Assembly: GCA_052117325.1 (NCBI GenBank)
Contig: JBQKJJ010000017.1
Source: CAG-964 sp902789345
GTDB lineage: Bacteria > Bacillota > Clostridia > Oscillospirales > Acutalibacteraceae
Length of the DNA stretch: 39,019 nt
Direction: 5' to 3' (one strand)
Shown here: one piece after another, positions 7,009 to 14,539 of the stretch
How the letters are laid out: every line of letters begins with the position of its first letter
How positions within the stretch are numbered: position 1 is the first letter of the stretch
Position numbers and translations under genes: made by a program
Notes under the pieces: model-generated
Database searches by the model: none
What the model was told of the DNA's origin: nothing
What the model saw: only the letters and a program-made list of their open reading frames with translations

Positions 7009-7123
7009 AAATATGGAACTGTTCTGTTCCATATTTATGTATATATTTAGGAACACTTCTGTTCCCAAATATATTGTACTACAAAAGTGTTCCTTTTGCA
7101 ACACTTTTATTCCATTGTATGAT
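7009..7123. promoter_or_regulatory. Divergent phage promoters with operator palindromes
   Basis: TTGCAA at 7096-7101 is its own reverse complement and can serve as the -35 box for both directions. Rightward, TATGAT at 7118-7123 is 16 bases away; leftward, TACAAT (7073-7078) is 17 bases away. Palindromes with GGAAC-N6-GTTCC cores lie at 7009-7036 and 7041-7074, and AAAAGTGTT/AACACTTTT at 7083-7108 spans the shared -35. These are likely binding sites of the XRE repressor encoded next door, controlling the phage genes and its own synthesis. Confidence 0.75.
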
Positions 7124-7144
7124 ATAAAAAAGAGGGGAATAATT

Positions 7145-7423
7145 ATGTATTATACACAAAGGCTAAAAGATCTACGAGAAGATAATGATTTAACACAAGA
7201 AGAACTTGCAAAATTACTAAATATGAAGCGAGAGCAATATAGGAGATATGAAGCAGGAATAAACGAGATCAAAGCAAGTCATATAATAATGTTTGCGAAG
7301 TTTTATAATGTTAGTGCAGATTACATTTTAGGTTTATCAAATGAATATAAACCTAAACAGAAACAAAAATCAAGAAACACTATCGACATAAAAAATAACT
7401 ACGGAAAAATAAATATAAAATGA
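7145..7423 (+). CDS. XRE-family phage repressor
   Basis: This 92-residue protein has an N-terminal lambda-repressor-like helix-turn-helix (LTQEELAKLLNMKREQYRRY, residues 17-36) followed by the GINEIKASHIIMFAKFYNVS helices and a YILGL end typical of small clostridial repressors. The basic tail (KPKQKQKSRN) has no cleavage domain of the LexA type. The start is put at ATG 7145, behind AGAGGGG; the longer frame upstream runs through the operators and is unlikely to be translated. It probably holds the provirus silent by binding the GGAAC/GTTCC palindromes. Confidence 0.88.
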   Translation: MYYTQRLKDLREDNDLTQEELAKLLNMKREQYRRYEAGINEIKASHIIMFAKFYNVSADYILGLSNEYKPKQKQKSRNTIDIKNNYGKINIK

Positions 7424-7436
7424 GTGAGGGTTAATT

Positions 7437-7949
7437 ATGGATAAATGGGGAATTGTAATATTTGTTTTAATAGTAATAATATTGATTGAAGTGTTATCTC
7501 AAGCAAAGAGAAATACTAAAGGTAAAAAAGGGCAACCAAAGAAATATCCTTACAAACGGAAATACATACTTACGAAAAATGAATATTACTTTTATAAAAA
7601 ACTAAAAGTAATATGCGATAAACACAATTTAAGAATTTTGGTAAAGACAAGGCTTGCGGATATAATAGATGTTGACAAAAATCAAATAGCCGGAAAAGAG
7701 TATATGAACTACTTTGGACGAATACAATCAAAACATATTGACTATTTAGTATGTAATGGGGACAGCCTTTATCCGTTGGTTGCAATAGAGCTAGACGATA
7801 ACAGCCATAATAAAAGCAATAGAATGGAACGAGACATATTTGTGAACAACGCTATGCAAGCTGCGGGGATACCACTCATAAGATGTAAAGGTGCAGGAAA
7901 CCTAGAAGCTATAATGCAAAGTTACTTACCTGTACAATTGCACAACTAG
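7437..7949 (+). CDS. DUF2726 protein with N-terminal membrane helix
   Basis: This 170-residue protein has an N-terminal membrane segment (WGIVIFVLIVIILIEVLS), a basic linker, then a DUF2726 domain. That domain contains HIDYLVC, LVAIELDDNSHN and a C-terminal IPLIRCKGAG. The D...E-x-D spacing looks like a PD-(D/E)xK nuclease-type fold, an assignment usual for DUF2726. It lies 13 bases after the repressor and is probably expressed in the lysogen along with it. A gene transcribed from a resident prophage and not needed for virions may serve host or exclusion functions. No direct evidence for that is present. Confidence 0.75.
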   Translation: MDKWGIVIFVLIVIILIEVLSQAKRNTKGKKGQPKKYPYKRKYILTKNEYYFYKKLKVICDKHNLRILVKTRLADIIDVDKNQIAGKEYMNYFGRIQSKHIDYLVCNGDSLYPLVAIELDDNSHNKSNRMERDIFVNNAMQAAGIPLIRCKGAGNLEAIMQSYLPVQLHN

Positions 7950-8013
7950 ATTTAAGCTTTAAAAGCCCCCAGCAGTAACAGTAAAACATATATGTTGGCG
8001 GCTCAAAGGAATT

Positions 8014-8036
8014 GCATTGTCCGTGCCGGGCAATGC
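8014..8036 (+). terminator. Possible weak terminator after the DUF2726 gene
   Basis: A 9-bp stem (GCATTGTCC with GGGCAATGC, one T-G pair) with a 5-base loop is followed by TTTG only. It could end the repressor transcript, but the T tract is poor. Confidence 0.35.
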
Positions 8037-8248
8037 TTTGTACAAAATGACGATAACGCAAAGCGAATATAAAAATTTGTATAAAATAACTATTGACATA
8101 TTAAAAATAAGCTGTAATCAGCATATAATATATAGTGATATTAAATAAATTAACTATGTGATTTTAGTTATTTTAAATATATCAGTTGTGTATAATGCTA
8201 ATAAAATGATACCTTAAAAATTTTTGTGAAAAACAACAAGTTGGACAT

Positions 8249-8296
8249 TATCACGCCGGGAAGCAGAAATTTTAGAAAATATCACGCCAGGACGCA
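8249..8296. repeat. Two 17-bp direct repeats beside attR; possible integrase arm sites
   Basis: TATCACGCCGGGAAGCA (8249-8265) and TATCACGCCAGGACGCA (8280-8296) differ at two positions. They are spaced 31 bp, near three helical turns, and end 16 bp before the right attachment repeat. The region is non-coding. Tyrosine integrases often bind such arm-type direct repeats, so that role is inferred. Confidence 0.55.
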
Positions 8297-8312
8297 AATA
8301 AAACACAATCAA

Positions 8313-8358
8313 ACTGTTAATCATGATGTCACTGGTTCGAGCCCAGTTGGGGGAGCCA
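8313..8358. repeat. Right attachment repeat (tRNA-Asn 3' part)
   Basis: This perfect 46-bp copy of 66-111 is not preceded by the tRNA 5' half, so it is not a tRNA gene. It marks the right end of the provirus and is followed at once by the original tRNA terminator. Confidence 0.93.
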
Positions 8359-8359
8359 C

Positions 8360-8392
8360 AAAGGCTGTAGAATTTATTTCTACAGCCTTTTT
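8360..8392 (+). terminator. Original tRNA-Asn terminator, displaced by the phage
   Basis: AAAGGCTGTAGAA pairs with TTCTACAGCCTTT (13 bp, 5-base loop) and ends in a T run. It would lie directly after the tRNA if the provirus were excised. Confidence 0.85.
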
Positions 8393-8716
8393 CGTGTGTG
8401 AATTTGTAGTTTAGAACACTGTATCCGGCACACTGTGGGGTATCCTAACAGGATTTGGTTCTATGTCGATAGTAGTTTTTTAAAAGCCGGAAAGTTGTTT
8501 AATAGGCAGTAATGCAAATGGCGTCTGTAAATGCTGAATATGGTATGGAAGCAGTGCAGGTTACGGACGGGTTTGCGTTATAAATCGGTGTAAGCTGCAG
8601 GCTGTTATTAGATTTATAAATAAGCAGTAGACTATTTTCTGGCTAAATGTTATAATTTTACAAAATATATCTGTTAATAAATGAAGTAAAATTTGTTGTG
8701 AAATTGTGTATTGCTT
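8393..8716. other. Intergenic, no gene seen
   Basis: This AT-rich stretch lies between the old tRNA terminator and a membrane protein gene. I see no convincing ORF, RNA or promoter; the short frames here lack ribosome-binding sites and family features. Confidence 0.6.
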
Positions 8717-9400
8717 ATGAAAATAAAAAACAAGGTAATTGAAAAGCTTGAAGAAAACAAAATAACAAATACTATTATTCACAATGACAGAAAACGAGTG
8801 TTTTACCTAACTACAGGCAGCTTAATTTTTGATTTCTGTTATGCACTGTATAATGGTGCATTGGGACTTATATATGGCTCACAGTGGTTTGCGGCAATGT
8901 TTATTTACTATACAATTTTGTTTGTAATGCGGTTTGTTTCGGTGTCCGGTGAGTATAAAAACAATGTGAAAGATGAGAAAATTCCTGAAATGCGTATAAT
9001 GCGTGTAGTGGGAATAATGCTTATTTTCCTTAGTTTTTTGTTGGTGTTTATAGTTTATTACTATCTGAATTACGACGCTGTTAGACGGAGCTATAAAATA
9101 GCTATGATAGCTATTGCGGTTTATACTGTTTACAAGGTTGTACTGTCTGTTGCCAATGCTCTTAAAGCGATTAAGAAAAATTCCCCGCTTTTATCGGCAA
9201 TAAGAAATATCTCCTGCGCAGACGCCGCTGTTTCTCTTTTGTCCTTACAGCGCTCTGCGCTGGCTATGTTTTATGGATTTACAAAGGACGCTGTTAATAT
9301 GTTAAATACCATTACAGGTGCCTGCGTGTGCATCTTTGTTTTTACGCTGGGTGCAGTAATGACATTTAGGAAAAAATATCATAATTATAAAGGCGATTAA
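8717..9400 (+). CDS. Multi-pass membrane protein, unknown function
   Basis: This protein of about 227 residues has some six hydrophobic segments, including LIFDFCYALYNGALGLIYG, WFAAMFIYYTILFVMRFVS, IMRVVGIMLIFLSFLLVFIV, IAMIAIAVYTVYKVVLSVAN and AVNMLNTITGACVCIFVFTL. The short basic C-terminus is KKYHNYKGD. No family was recognised. The start is put at ATG 8717; a TTG two codons earlier is less likely and no strong ribosome-binding site is visible for either. It stands alone between terminators, convergent with the next gene. Confidence 0.75.
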   Translation: MKIKNKVIEKLEENKITNTIIHNDRKRVFYLTTGSLIFDFCYALYNGALGLIYGSQWFAAMFIYYTILFVMRFVSVSGEYKNNVKDEKIPEMRIMRVVGIMLIFLSFLLVFIVYYYLNYDAVRRSYKIAMIAIAVYTVYKVVLSVANALKAIKKNSPLLSAIRNISCADAAVSLLSLQRSALAMFYGFTKDAVNMLNTITGACVCIFVFTLGAVMTFRKKYHNYKGD

Positions 9401-9464
9401 AATGCATATCCCATTTAATTCCTTTCTTAAATTAGCAAAATACGAGAGTATTTATGTAAAGTTT

Positions 9465-9508
9465 AAAGGCAATGCTTCTACAGCTAGGTGTAAAAGCATT
9501 GCCTTTTT
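9465..9508 (+). terminator. Terminator between convergent genes
   Basis: AAAGGCAATGCTT pairs with AAGCATTGCCTTT across a 16-base loop, followed by a T run on the plus strand. It ends the membrane protein transcript. Confidence 0.8.
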
Positions 9509-9578
9509 GCCTGCCCCTGAAACGATGCGAGGGCTTTCTGTTACAGTGTATGCAAAATAATTTTATATATACACATTG

Positions 9579-10340
9579 TTAGGAATTATCCTTGGTATTT
9601 AGAAAGGTTTCCGGGTTTATATAACGGCCGTCTTTCTTTAGCTCAACATGAATGTGATTTTTAAGATTTTGTTCGCACGGAACGCCGTTCGCACTGCCTA
9701 TAGTTTCTCCTGCAGAAACCTGAGTGCCTGCTTTAATATCGTCAGTAGGTTTTACACCAAAGTAGTTGGCGGTAATGCCGTCGCTAAATTCCAGTTGAAT
9801 TCCGTCGCCGTACAAATCTCCTGAAAATACCGAAGTAACCGTACCGTCTGCCATGGAGTAAACTTCGCTGTTTTTGTCTGCACTGTAGTCTGTGCCTGTG
9901 TGAACACGCCAGTCCTTAAGTGTTTCAAAATAAACCAGCTTGTCGGCTGAATACCCCTGTATAACTTCAGGATTATCCCCTACAGGGCTTACTTTGACTG
10001 CCTGCTGTGTAGCCGGCTCTGTTGGTTGTTCTGTTTCTTTTTCTGTAGGTTGGGTAGGGGAGTCTGTCGGCTGAGTGCTTTTAGTTACACCGTCTACCTT
10101 TGCCTCTGCCTGCTTGTTTTGTGGTTCACTGGCGGTTTGTGTAATGCTTGGATTTTTTGCTTTGTTCATATAATCAGCAACATCTGAATAGGTGTAAAAG
10201 CCTGCCACACCTATTGCGCATAAGCATAGCGCAAAAATTATATAAAAGCTCTTTGTATACTTTTTCTTTTTTGCCCTTACTTCTGCTTCGTCAGCATCAC
10301 TGCCGTAGTTGTATTCCATATCTTTGTCTTTATCGTTCAT
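9579..10340 (-). CDS. SpoIIQ-like M23/LytM-domain protein
   Basis: This 253-residue protein has a cytoplasmic acidic and basic N-terminus, a membrane helix near residues 31-50 (FYIIFALCLCAIGVAGFYTY), a Thr/Gln/Pro-rich linker (residues 75-115, repeated PTQPTEKETEQPTEPA) and a C-terminal LytM fold. The metal motifs HTGTD (H-x3-D) and HIHVEL (H-x-H) are both present, so the zinc site may be complete. SpoIIQ of endospore formers is a forespore membrane LytM protein that docks with SpoIIIAH. The topology and domain layout fit that, but no spoIIIA gene is near, so the specific role is likely but not certain. GGAGG precedes the ATG. Confidence 0.7.
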   Translation of the reverse strand: MNDKDKDMEYNYGSDADEAEVRAKKKKYTKSFYIIFALCLCAIGVAGFYTYSDVADYMNKAKNPSITQTASEPQNKQAEAKVDGVTKSTQPTDSPTQPTEKETEQPTEPATQQAVKVSPVGDNPEVIQGYSADKLVYFETLKDWRVHTGTDYSADKNSEVYSMADGTVTSVFSGDLYGDGIQLEFSDGITANYFGVKPTDDIKAGTQVSAGETIGSANGVPCEQNLKNHIHVELKKDGRYINPETFLNTKDNS

Positions 10341-10471
10341 TGTGCTGCCTCCGTTTTAATATTTTTTAAAGCTTTAAGCCAGTATTTGTGGCGGTTTTTA
10401 ATTTTACTAACTAAAGCATAATAAAAATCTTTCACGGTTAGTATTGTCAGCAAAAGAATAAATATACAAAA

Positions 10472-10499
10472 CAGCCCACACCTTTTATGGTATGGACTG
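10472..10499 (-). terminator. Terminator after the macro-domain gene
   Basis: On the minus strand CAGTCCATACC pairs with GGTGTGGGCTG (11 bp including G-T pairs, 6-base loop), followed by TTTTG. It lies about 65 bases past the stop of the macro-domain gene. Confidence 0.6.
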
Positions 10500-10562
10500 C
10501 CTAAAATTTTTATATAAGCGCACTGTTAAAAATAAGCTATATAATCAGAATTTAATTTTGTT

Positions 10563-11567
10563 TTAAATTAATGCACCAAGCTGTTCTTCATCAAAGTAAA
10601 ACAGCATTTGGTTTATAATATTTACATTGTATATGCCTTTTTCTAAGAAATATTTCAAGATAACATACTGTTTACTGCTGTTGTCTGCCGAGTAACGGCA
10701 ATCTGTTAAAAATTTGTCGGCCTGCTGTACGGTCATTTCCAAGGCTGCAGCTAATGCCAGTACAGCTTCCTTTGTTGGTTGTTTGCCGCTGTTGTTTTTT
10801 AACCTTGCAAAGGCATTTTTCTCAATATTTGCTTTTCGGTACAGCTTGTTTTGTTTTACGGAGCTGTTTTTAATTGCTGATTTTAAGATTAAAGGAAAAT
10901 CCACTGTTTCTGTTTTAGCTGCTTCGGCGTCTACTTTTTTTACTTCACTTTCTGTGGGAATACCTGCAAATGTTACTGCTTGTGTAAAAGTGTCAGTGTA
11001 TGTGAAGCTGTTGGTACAGCAAAAGGCTTTCTGTTGAGTATAGTTCTTGTTAATGTAATTAGTTACATCTTCTATTAATTTACCGTCGGGCTGAAATGAA
11101 GCCTTATGGTGAACAACTATTGTAATGTTCATATCAAATTTATTTAGGTAATTTTGAGCGGCGTCTACAGCTAAACGCAGTGACATTTCCTTTGAAAAGC
11201 CTTTTTTGCCTGTTCCTATTAACGGTACGGCAACGCTCTCAAAACCCTTGTAGCCGGCTGTACCTATTGCGTTTTTGTAGCACAGCGCAAGGTACTCTTC
11301 TGCACGATTTTTAGAATCTGCAAATATAGGTGCAACAGAGTGTATAATGTATGGGCTGTTTAAACCGTGAGAATTGGTTGTAACACACTCACAGCCACCG
11401 CAAAAGCCAATGCGTTCACATTCCTTTGCCAGCTTTTTCGGTTCCTTTACTGCGTCATATACGGCAGTGCTCATACCGCCTGTAGGCTTTAGGCTTACAT
11501 CGGCAGATATAATAATGCAGTCACAGCTTACTTTTGTTATGTCATTTTCTTCAAAAAATAATGGCAT
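10563..11567 (-). CDS. Macro-domain protein with helical HTH-like C-terminal tail
   Basis: This 334-residue protein has an N-terminal macro domain (residues 1-170) seen in VSCDCIIISADVSLKPTGGM, SPYIIHSVAPIF, YKGFESVAVPLIGTGKKGFS and MNITIVVH. Macro domains bind ADP-ribose or hydrolyse its derivatives. In MacroD-type hydrolases the strand reads NAAN followed by a GGGGVDGAI-type loop. Here it reads SADVS and TGGMSTAVYDA, so the usual catalytic residues look altered and binding without hydrolysis is possible. A variable linker leads to a C-terminal helical domain (residues 240-334; LYRKANIEKNAFARLKNNSG, EAVLALAAALEM) resembling an XRE-like fold. The kinase-like gene lies 24 bases upstream on the same strand, so the two probably form one unit. 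Confidence 0.8.
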   Translation of the reverse strand: MPLFFEENDITKVSCDCIIISADVSLKPTGGMSTAVYDAVKEPKKLAKECERIGFCGGCECVTTNSHGLNSPYIIHSVAPIFADSKNRAEEYLALCYKNAIGTAGYKGFESVAVPLIGTGKKGFSKEMSLRLAVDAAQNYLNKFDMNITIVVHHKASFQPDGKLIEDVTNYINKNYTQQKAFCCTNSFTYTDTFTQAVTFAGIPTESEVKKVDAEAAKTETVDFPLILKSAIKNSSVKQNKLYRKANIEKNAFARLKNNSGKQPTKEAVLALAAALEMTVQQADKFLTDCRYSADNSSKQYVILKYFLEKGIYNVNIINQMLFYFDEEQLGALI

Positions 11568-11591
11568 TTTGTTTCCTACCTAACTTAAAAT

Positions 11592-12131
11592 TTATTTATG
11601 CTCCTGTACATATTTCAAAAAATCCGGTGTTTGTGACCAGTATTTAATACCCCAATTTTCAAAATTCCACTCATCCATATACTTGTTGCATTCGTAGTCT
11701 ATGTAATAAAGCTTGTTGTTTTGTACTACAAAATTTGTAGGGAAGTAGTCAATGTTGGTGTCTGCCTTATACAGCAGACGGCACATAGCCTCTATTTGCT
11801 GAAAATGCTCAGCCGTAACACCGTTTTCAAGCACCAAATCGTATATGGTTTTACCGTCAATGTATTCCTTAATTATTATTTCATTTTCAATATCAACATC
11901 AAACATAACCGGCATTCTTATACCAATGGTTTTAAGCTTTTTGTAGTCATTTATTTCTGCTTCAATTTTGTTGCCAAAGTTATAGTAGCTGCATGGCTCG
12001 TGGTGAATTTTTTTGGCAACTACCAAGGTATCATCACAGCTTGCTAGATACGAGTAGCCGCCCTTTCCTTTGCCCAAGAGCTTAATAATACTGTAGCTTT
12101 TACCGTTTACTGTTATAGTTTTACCGTCCAC
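11592..12131 (-). CDS. Small protein-kinase-like protein
   Basis: This protein of about 179 residues has kinase-fold marks: a Gly-rich loop LLGKGKGGYSYLA, a Lys in VVAKK, an EA-E helix residue (KIEAEINDYKKL), a hinge-like IIIKEYIDGKTIYDL, a catalytic loop TNIDYFPTNFVV with D-x4-N, and a metal-binding-like LYYIDYE. It resembles the short atypical kinases related to Kdo/RIO kinases. The C-lobe is minimal, so substrates are unknown. The start is placed at GTG 12131 because a strong AGGAGG lies 9 bases upstream; a TTG 60 bases earlier has no good site. The macro-domain gene follows closely. Confidence 0.7.
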   Translation of the reverse strand: MDGKTITVNGKSYSIIKLLGKGKGGYSYLASCDDTLVVAKKIHHEPCSYYNFGNKIEAEINDYKKLKTIGIRMPVMFDVDIENEIIIKEYIDGKTIYDLVLENGVTAEHFQQIEAMCRLLYKADTNIDYFPTNFVVQNNKLYYIDYECNKYMDEWNFENWGIKYWSQTPDFLKYVQEHK

Positions 12132-12259
12132 AGAAAAAAACCTCCTGCTCTCATAAAGGTTTGCTGAATTTTCAAAAATAATATATGCCAAAGCTCATAG
12201 TACAAAGAATTATACCATATTAAATAATTGTTGTAAAATATATATGGCGATAAAAATAC

Positions 12260-12293
12260 TAATCCCCCGAATTTGAGTACATTCGGGGGATTA
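12260..12293 (-). terminator. Strong hairpin after the cytidylate-kinase-like gene
   Basis: TAATCCCCCGAAT and ATTCGGGGGATTA form a perfect 13-bp stem with an 8-base loop. On the minus strand it is followed by AGTATTTTTATC. It lies 110 bases past the stop of the kinase-like gene at 12403. Confidence 0.7.
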
Positions 12294-12402
12294 GCGGAGG
12301 TGTGCAATTATGCATAGTGTGAAACTGATTAATATGCTTTTATTTTTATTAAAATGCTGAATATTAAAAATACGCAACTACAACAAAACAATAAGGCGGA
12401 AC

Positions 12403-13053
12403 TTATTCTTCTTCCTTAACTTTGTGCTCCTCTTGCTCGTAGGCTAAAGTGTAATTGCACAGTACATCTACAATTCTGTCCTCTGACATTTTGCCGCTGT
12501 TTATGCATAGGTGGTAGTTGCTTGCAAGTCCCCACTTATGTTCGGTGTAGAACTGGTAGTAGTTAGACCTGGTTTTGTCGGTTTTTCGTACTACTGCTTC
12601 TACTTTATTTTCAGGAATATTATGAACTTTTTTTGCTCTTTCCATTCTGTAGTCAATATCTGCATGTATAAAAACGTTTATACAGTTTGGCTTGTCACGA
12701 AGAATATAGTCGGCGCATCTGCCTACAATTACGCAAGGCTTTTCGGCAAGTTGCTTAATAATCTTGTGTTGTAAAAGGTACAGCTGGTCATTTACTGAAA
12801 TTTGGTCCCTCGGTGAAAAGCCTGTTTGACCAAAGTTAAACATACCCATTGAAAGACTATATAATAAACTGTTGGCGGCATGCTCATCAATGCGCTCAAA
12901 CAGGGCAGGGTCAATACCGCTTTCCTTAGCCGCTAACGAAATAAGCTCTTTGTCATAAAAATCTATGCCCAGCCTTTTAGCCAGTTTAATGCCTATTTCT
13001 CTGCCGCCGCTGCCAAACTCTCTGCTTATAGTAACTATAGATTTACAACTCAT
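12403..13053 (-). CDS. Cytidylate kinase-like protein
   Basis: This protein of about 216 residues belongs to the cytidylate kinase-like family (AAA/NMP-kinase fold). It begins with SIVTISREFGSGGREIGIKL, a nucleotide-binding loop of the form GSGGREI rather than GKGG. VGRCADYIL and FIHADIDYRMERAKKV follow as the usual central strands and Arg-rich lid, and DKTRSNYYQFYTEHKWG is the family's C-terminal block. Family members are common in Clostridia, but the nucleotide substrate is unproven. Start ATG 13053 is preferred because GGAG lies 9 bases before it; an ATG two codons upstream is possible. The Glu-rich tail (EQEEHKVKEEE) is likely flexible. Confidence 0.85.
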   Translation of the reverse strand: MSCKSIVTISREFGSGGREIGIKLAKRLGIDFYDKELISLAAKESGIDPALFERIDEHAANSLLYSLSMGMFNFGQTGFSPRDQISVNDQLYLLQHKIIKQLAEKPCVIVGRCADYILRDKPNCINVFIHADIDYRMERAKKVHNIPENKVEAVVRKTDKTRSNYYQFYTEHKWGLASNYHLCINSGKMSEDRIVDVLCNYTLAYEQEEHKVKEEE

Positions 13054-13195
13054 ACACATTCACTCCATCTTTATAGATATATAACGCATATAATTATACA
13101 ACAGTTTTGTTTAAATTGCTATTAACATTTTTAACAAAAAAGTAATTATTATATTGTATGCACAAAGCGGAGCAATTCCTATAAAAATTGTAGAA

Positions 13196-13687
13196 TTAAA
13201 CTCCATACAGCTGTTTTAAAATATTAGTACCCGTTTTTGTTTTAAATATTTTATTTTTAATATTTAAAATTGCAGCTTTGCTTAAATTGTCCTCATATGC
13301 ATTTACAAGAAAGTCTGCCTCAATTAATATTTGGTAGTCAATACCGTCCACTGCGTTGTAGGTATGATGGTGACCTACCAAAAAGCAAACCCTTTCAATT
13401 ATTTCATTTTCAACATTAAGCTGCCGCAAAAGTTTGTCTGCCAATGCAGGGCCTTCCTGTTCTTGGTATTTACCGGCACTGCTTCCGTATTTTTCTTCAC
13501 TTATTTTTATACCTATGTCGTGCACCACGCCGCTTAGCTCAACTGTGTATTGCGTTCTTTCGTCCAGCTCTTCTCCGTAGCCTATTGCCTTGCAAAAGCT
13601 GTATACCTTTAAAAAATGATTAATTCTTTTAGGGTCGTTTTGGTAATACTCTATCATTTTGTTTATAACTAATGCTATATCTGTCAT
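13196..13687 (-). CDS. HD-domain phosphohydrolase
   Basis: This 163-residue protein has the HD metal-binding pattern. There is His in RINHFLKVYSF, the HD pair in LSGVVHDIGIKI (residues 55-56), a histidine pair in FLVGHHHTY near residue 107, and an Asp in ILIEADFLVNAYED. HD proteins hydrolyse phosphate esters of nucleotides or second messengers. The substrate cannot be told from sequence. GGAG precedes the ATG. The RlmA-type gene lies 30 bases upstream on the same strand, so the two are probably co-transcribed. Confidence 0.82.
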   Translation of the reverse strand: MTDIALVINKMIEYYQNDPKRINHFLKVYSFCKAIGYGEELDERTQYTVELSGVVHDIGIKISEEKYGSSAGKYQEQEGPALADKLLRQLNVENEIIERVCFLVGHHHTYNAVDGIDYQILIEADFLVNAYEDNLSKAAILNIKNKIFKTKTGTNILKQLYGV

Positions 13688-13717
13688 AAAGCAAAAACTC
13701 CTGCTATGTAGATTTTA

Positions 13718-14539
13718 TTATTTCTTTTTTAGAACACGCAGCCAATAGTTGGCTGTAAGTGTAAACTGTGGTATGTCGTCAAGCTTTTCTCGGTTTTCCT
13801 TTTTTATACGCCAAAGGTGAGGCGTCATAAGAAGAAGCTCTTTTAACTGACTGTTGTTCAGGGTAAAGGTAAAGCTGCTTTCTGTACGGCTGATTTCCGT
13901 AAAATCTCCGTCAATGTAGGCAGGCTGTTTGTGCTGAATGTATACGCTGTCGTAAATAATTTCCTTTAGCTCTATTAAATGATTGTTACCGGCTGTAACT
14001 TCTATAATATATCCGCCGTGCTTTAAAATTCTGCTAAATTCAGCTTTTGAAATCAGGGAAAATACGGCTGTAATAATATCTATACTTTCGTCCTCAATAG
14101 GCAGACAGCCTGCGGTGGCTACAGCCCACACAATATCTTTGCTACGACTGCACGCCATTTTAACAGCGTCTTTTGATATGTCTATGCCAATACAGTCTTG
14201 GGCATTTACAGCACTGCGAACTGCGGTGGTATAGTAGCCCTCTCCGCAGCCTATGTCCGCCATAGAGATATTTTCAAGATTTTTTGTAAGCTCACAGGCT
14301 TTCTCGGCAACCTCATTGCAAATAGGCAGATAAATACCGCTGTTAAGGAAATTGCGCCTTGCATTCAGCATTTCACGAGTATCGCCCGGGTGTAAAGATT
14401 TTTTGTTTTGCACAGGCAAAAGGTTTACATAGCCTTGCTTTGCAATGTCAAAGCTGTGGTGTGTTGTGCAAACAAAAGACTTGCCTGTAGACAGCAATGG
14501 TTCGCCGCATATTGGGCATATCATTTTTATATTATTCAT
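13718..14539 (-). CDS. rlmA: 23S rRNA guanine-N1 methyltransferase, RlmA family
   Basis: This protein of about 273 residues has an N-terminal zinc ribbon (CPICGEPL ... CTTHHSFD) joined to a class I methyltransferase domain. The SAM-binding loop is ADIGCGEGYYT, followed by CIGIDISKDAVKMA and a strand SIDIITAVFS. The phrase HSFDIAKQGYVNLL with LHPGDTREMLNARRNFL after it is characteristic of RlmA (RrmA/TlrB) enzymes. These methylate N1 of a guanine in 23S rRNA helix 35 (G745 or G748). Which base is modified cannot be told here. The start is put at ATG 14539, with GGTGAT just upstream; a GTG three codons earlier is the alternative. Confidence 0.9.
   Translation of the reverse strand: MNNIKMICPICGEPLLSTGKSFVCTTHHSFDIAKQGYVNLLPVQNKKSLHPGDTREMLNARRNFLNSGIYLPICNEVAEKACELTKNLENISMADIGCGEGYYTTAVRSAVNAQDCIGIDISKDAVKMACSRSKDIVWAVATAGCLPIEDESIDIITAVFSLISKAEFSRILKHGGYIIEVTAGNNHLIELKEIIYDSVYIQHKQPAYIDGDFTEISRTESSFTFTLNNSQLKELLLMTPHLWRIKKENREKLDDIPQFTLTANYWLRVLKKK

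Larger units (their letters stand above)
66..8358. mobile_element. Integrated filamentous phage (inovirus) provirus
   Basis: A unit of about 8.25 kb lies between perfect 46-bp tRNA-Asn repeats. It carries a tyrosine integrase, a Rep_trans-type replication initiator, a Zot/pI-like ATPase, a pVIII-like coat precursor with signal peptide, pIII-like and pVI-like membrane proteins, several very small membrane proteins, a small protein in the pV position and an XRE repressor. Gene order and size match a filamentous ssDNA phage. No terminase, portal, tail or lysis gene and no relaxase is present, which argues against a tailed phage or a conjugative element. A pIV secretin is also absent, which suits extrusion through a single membrane. 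All genes appear intact, so the element may be active. Confidence 0.92.

Noticed and set aside
8313..8358. A second tRNA-Asn gene
   Set aside because: Only the 3' part of the tRNA is present. The bases before it do not form the acceptor, D-arm or full anticodon stem.
8226..8414. 62-aa open frame across the right attachment repeat
   Set aside because: It overlaps the attachment repeat and a terminator, has no ribosome-binding site and no family likeness.
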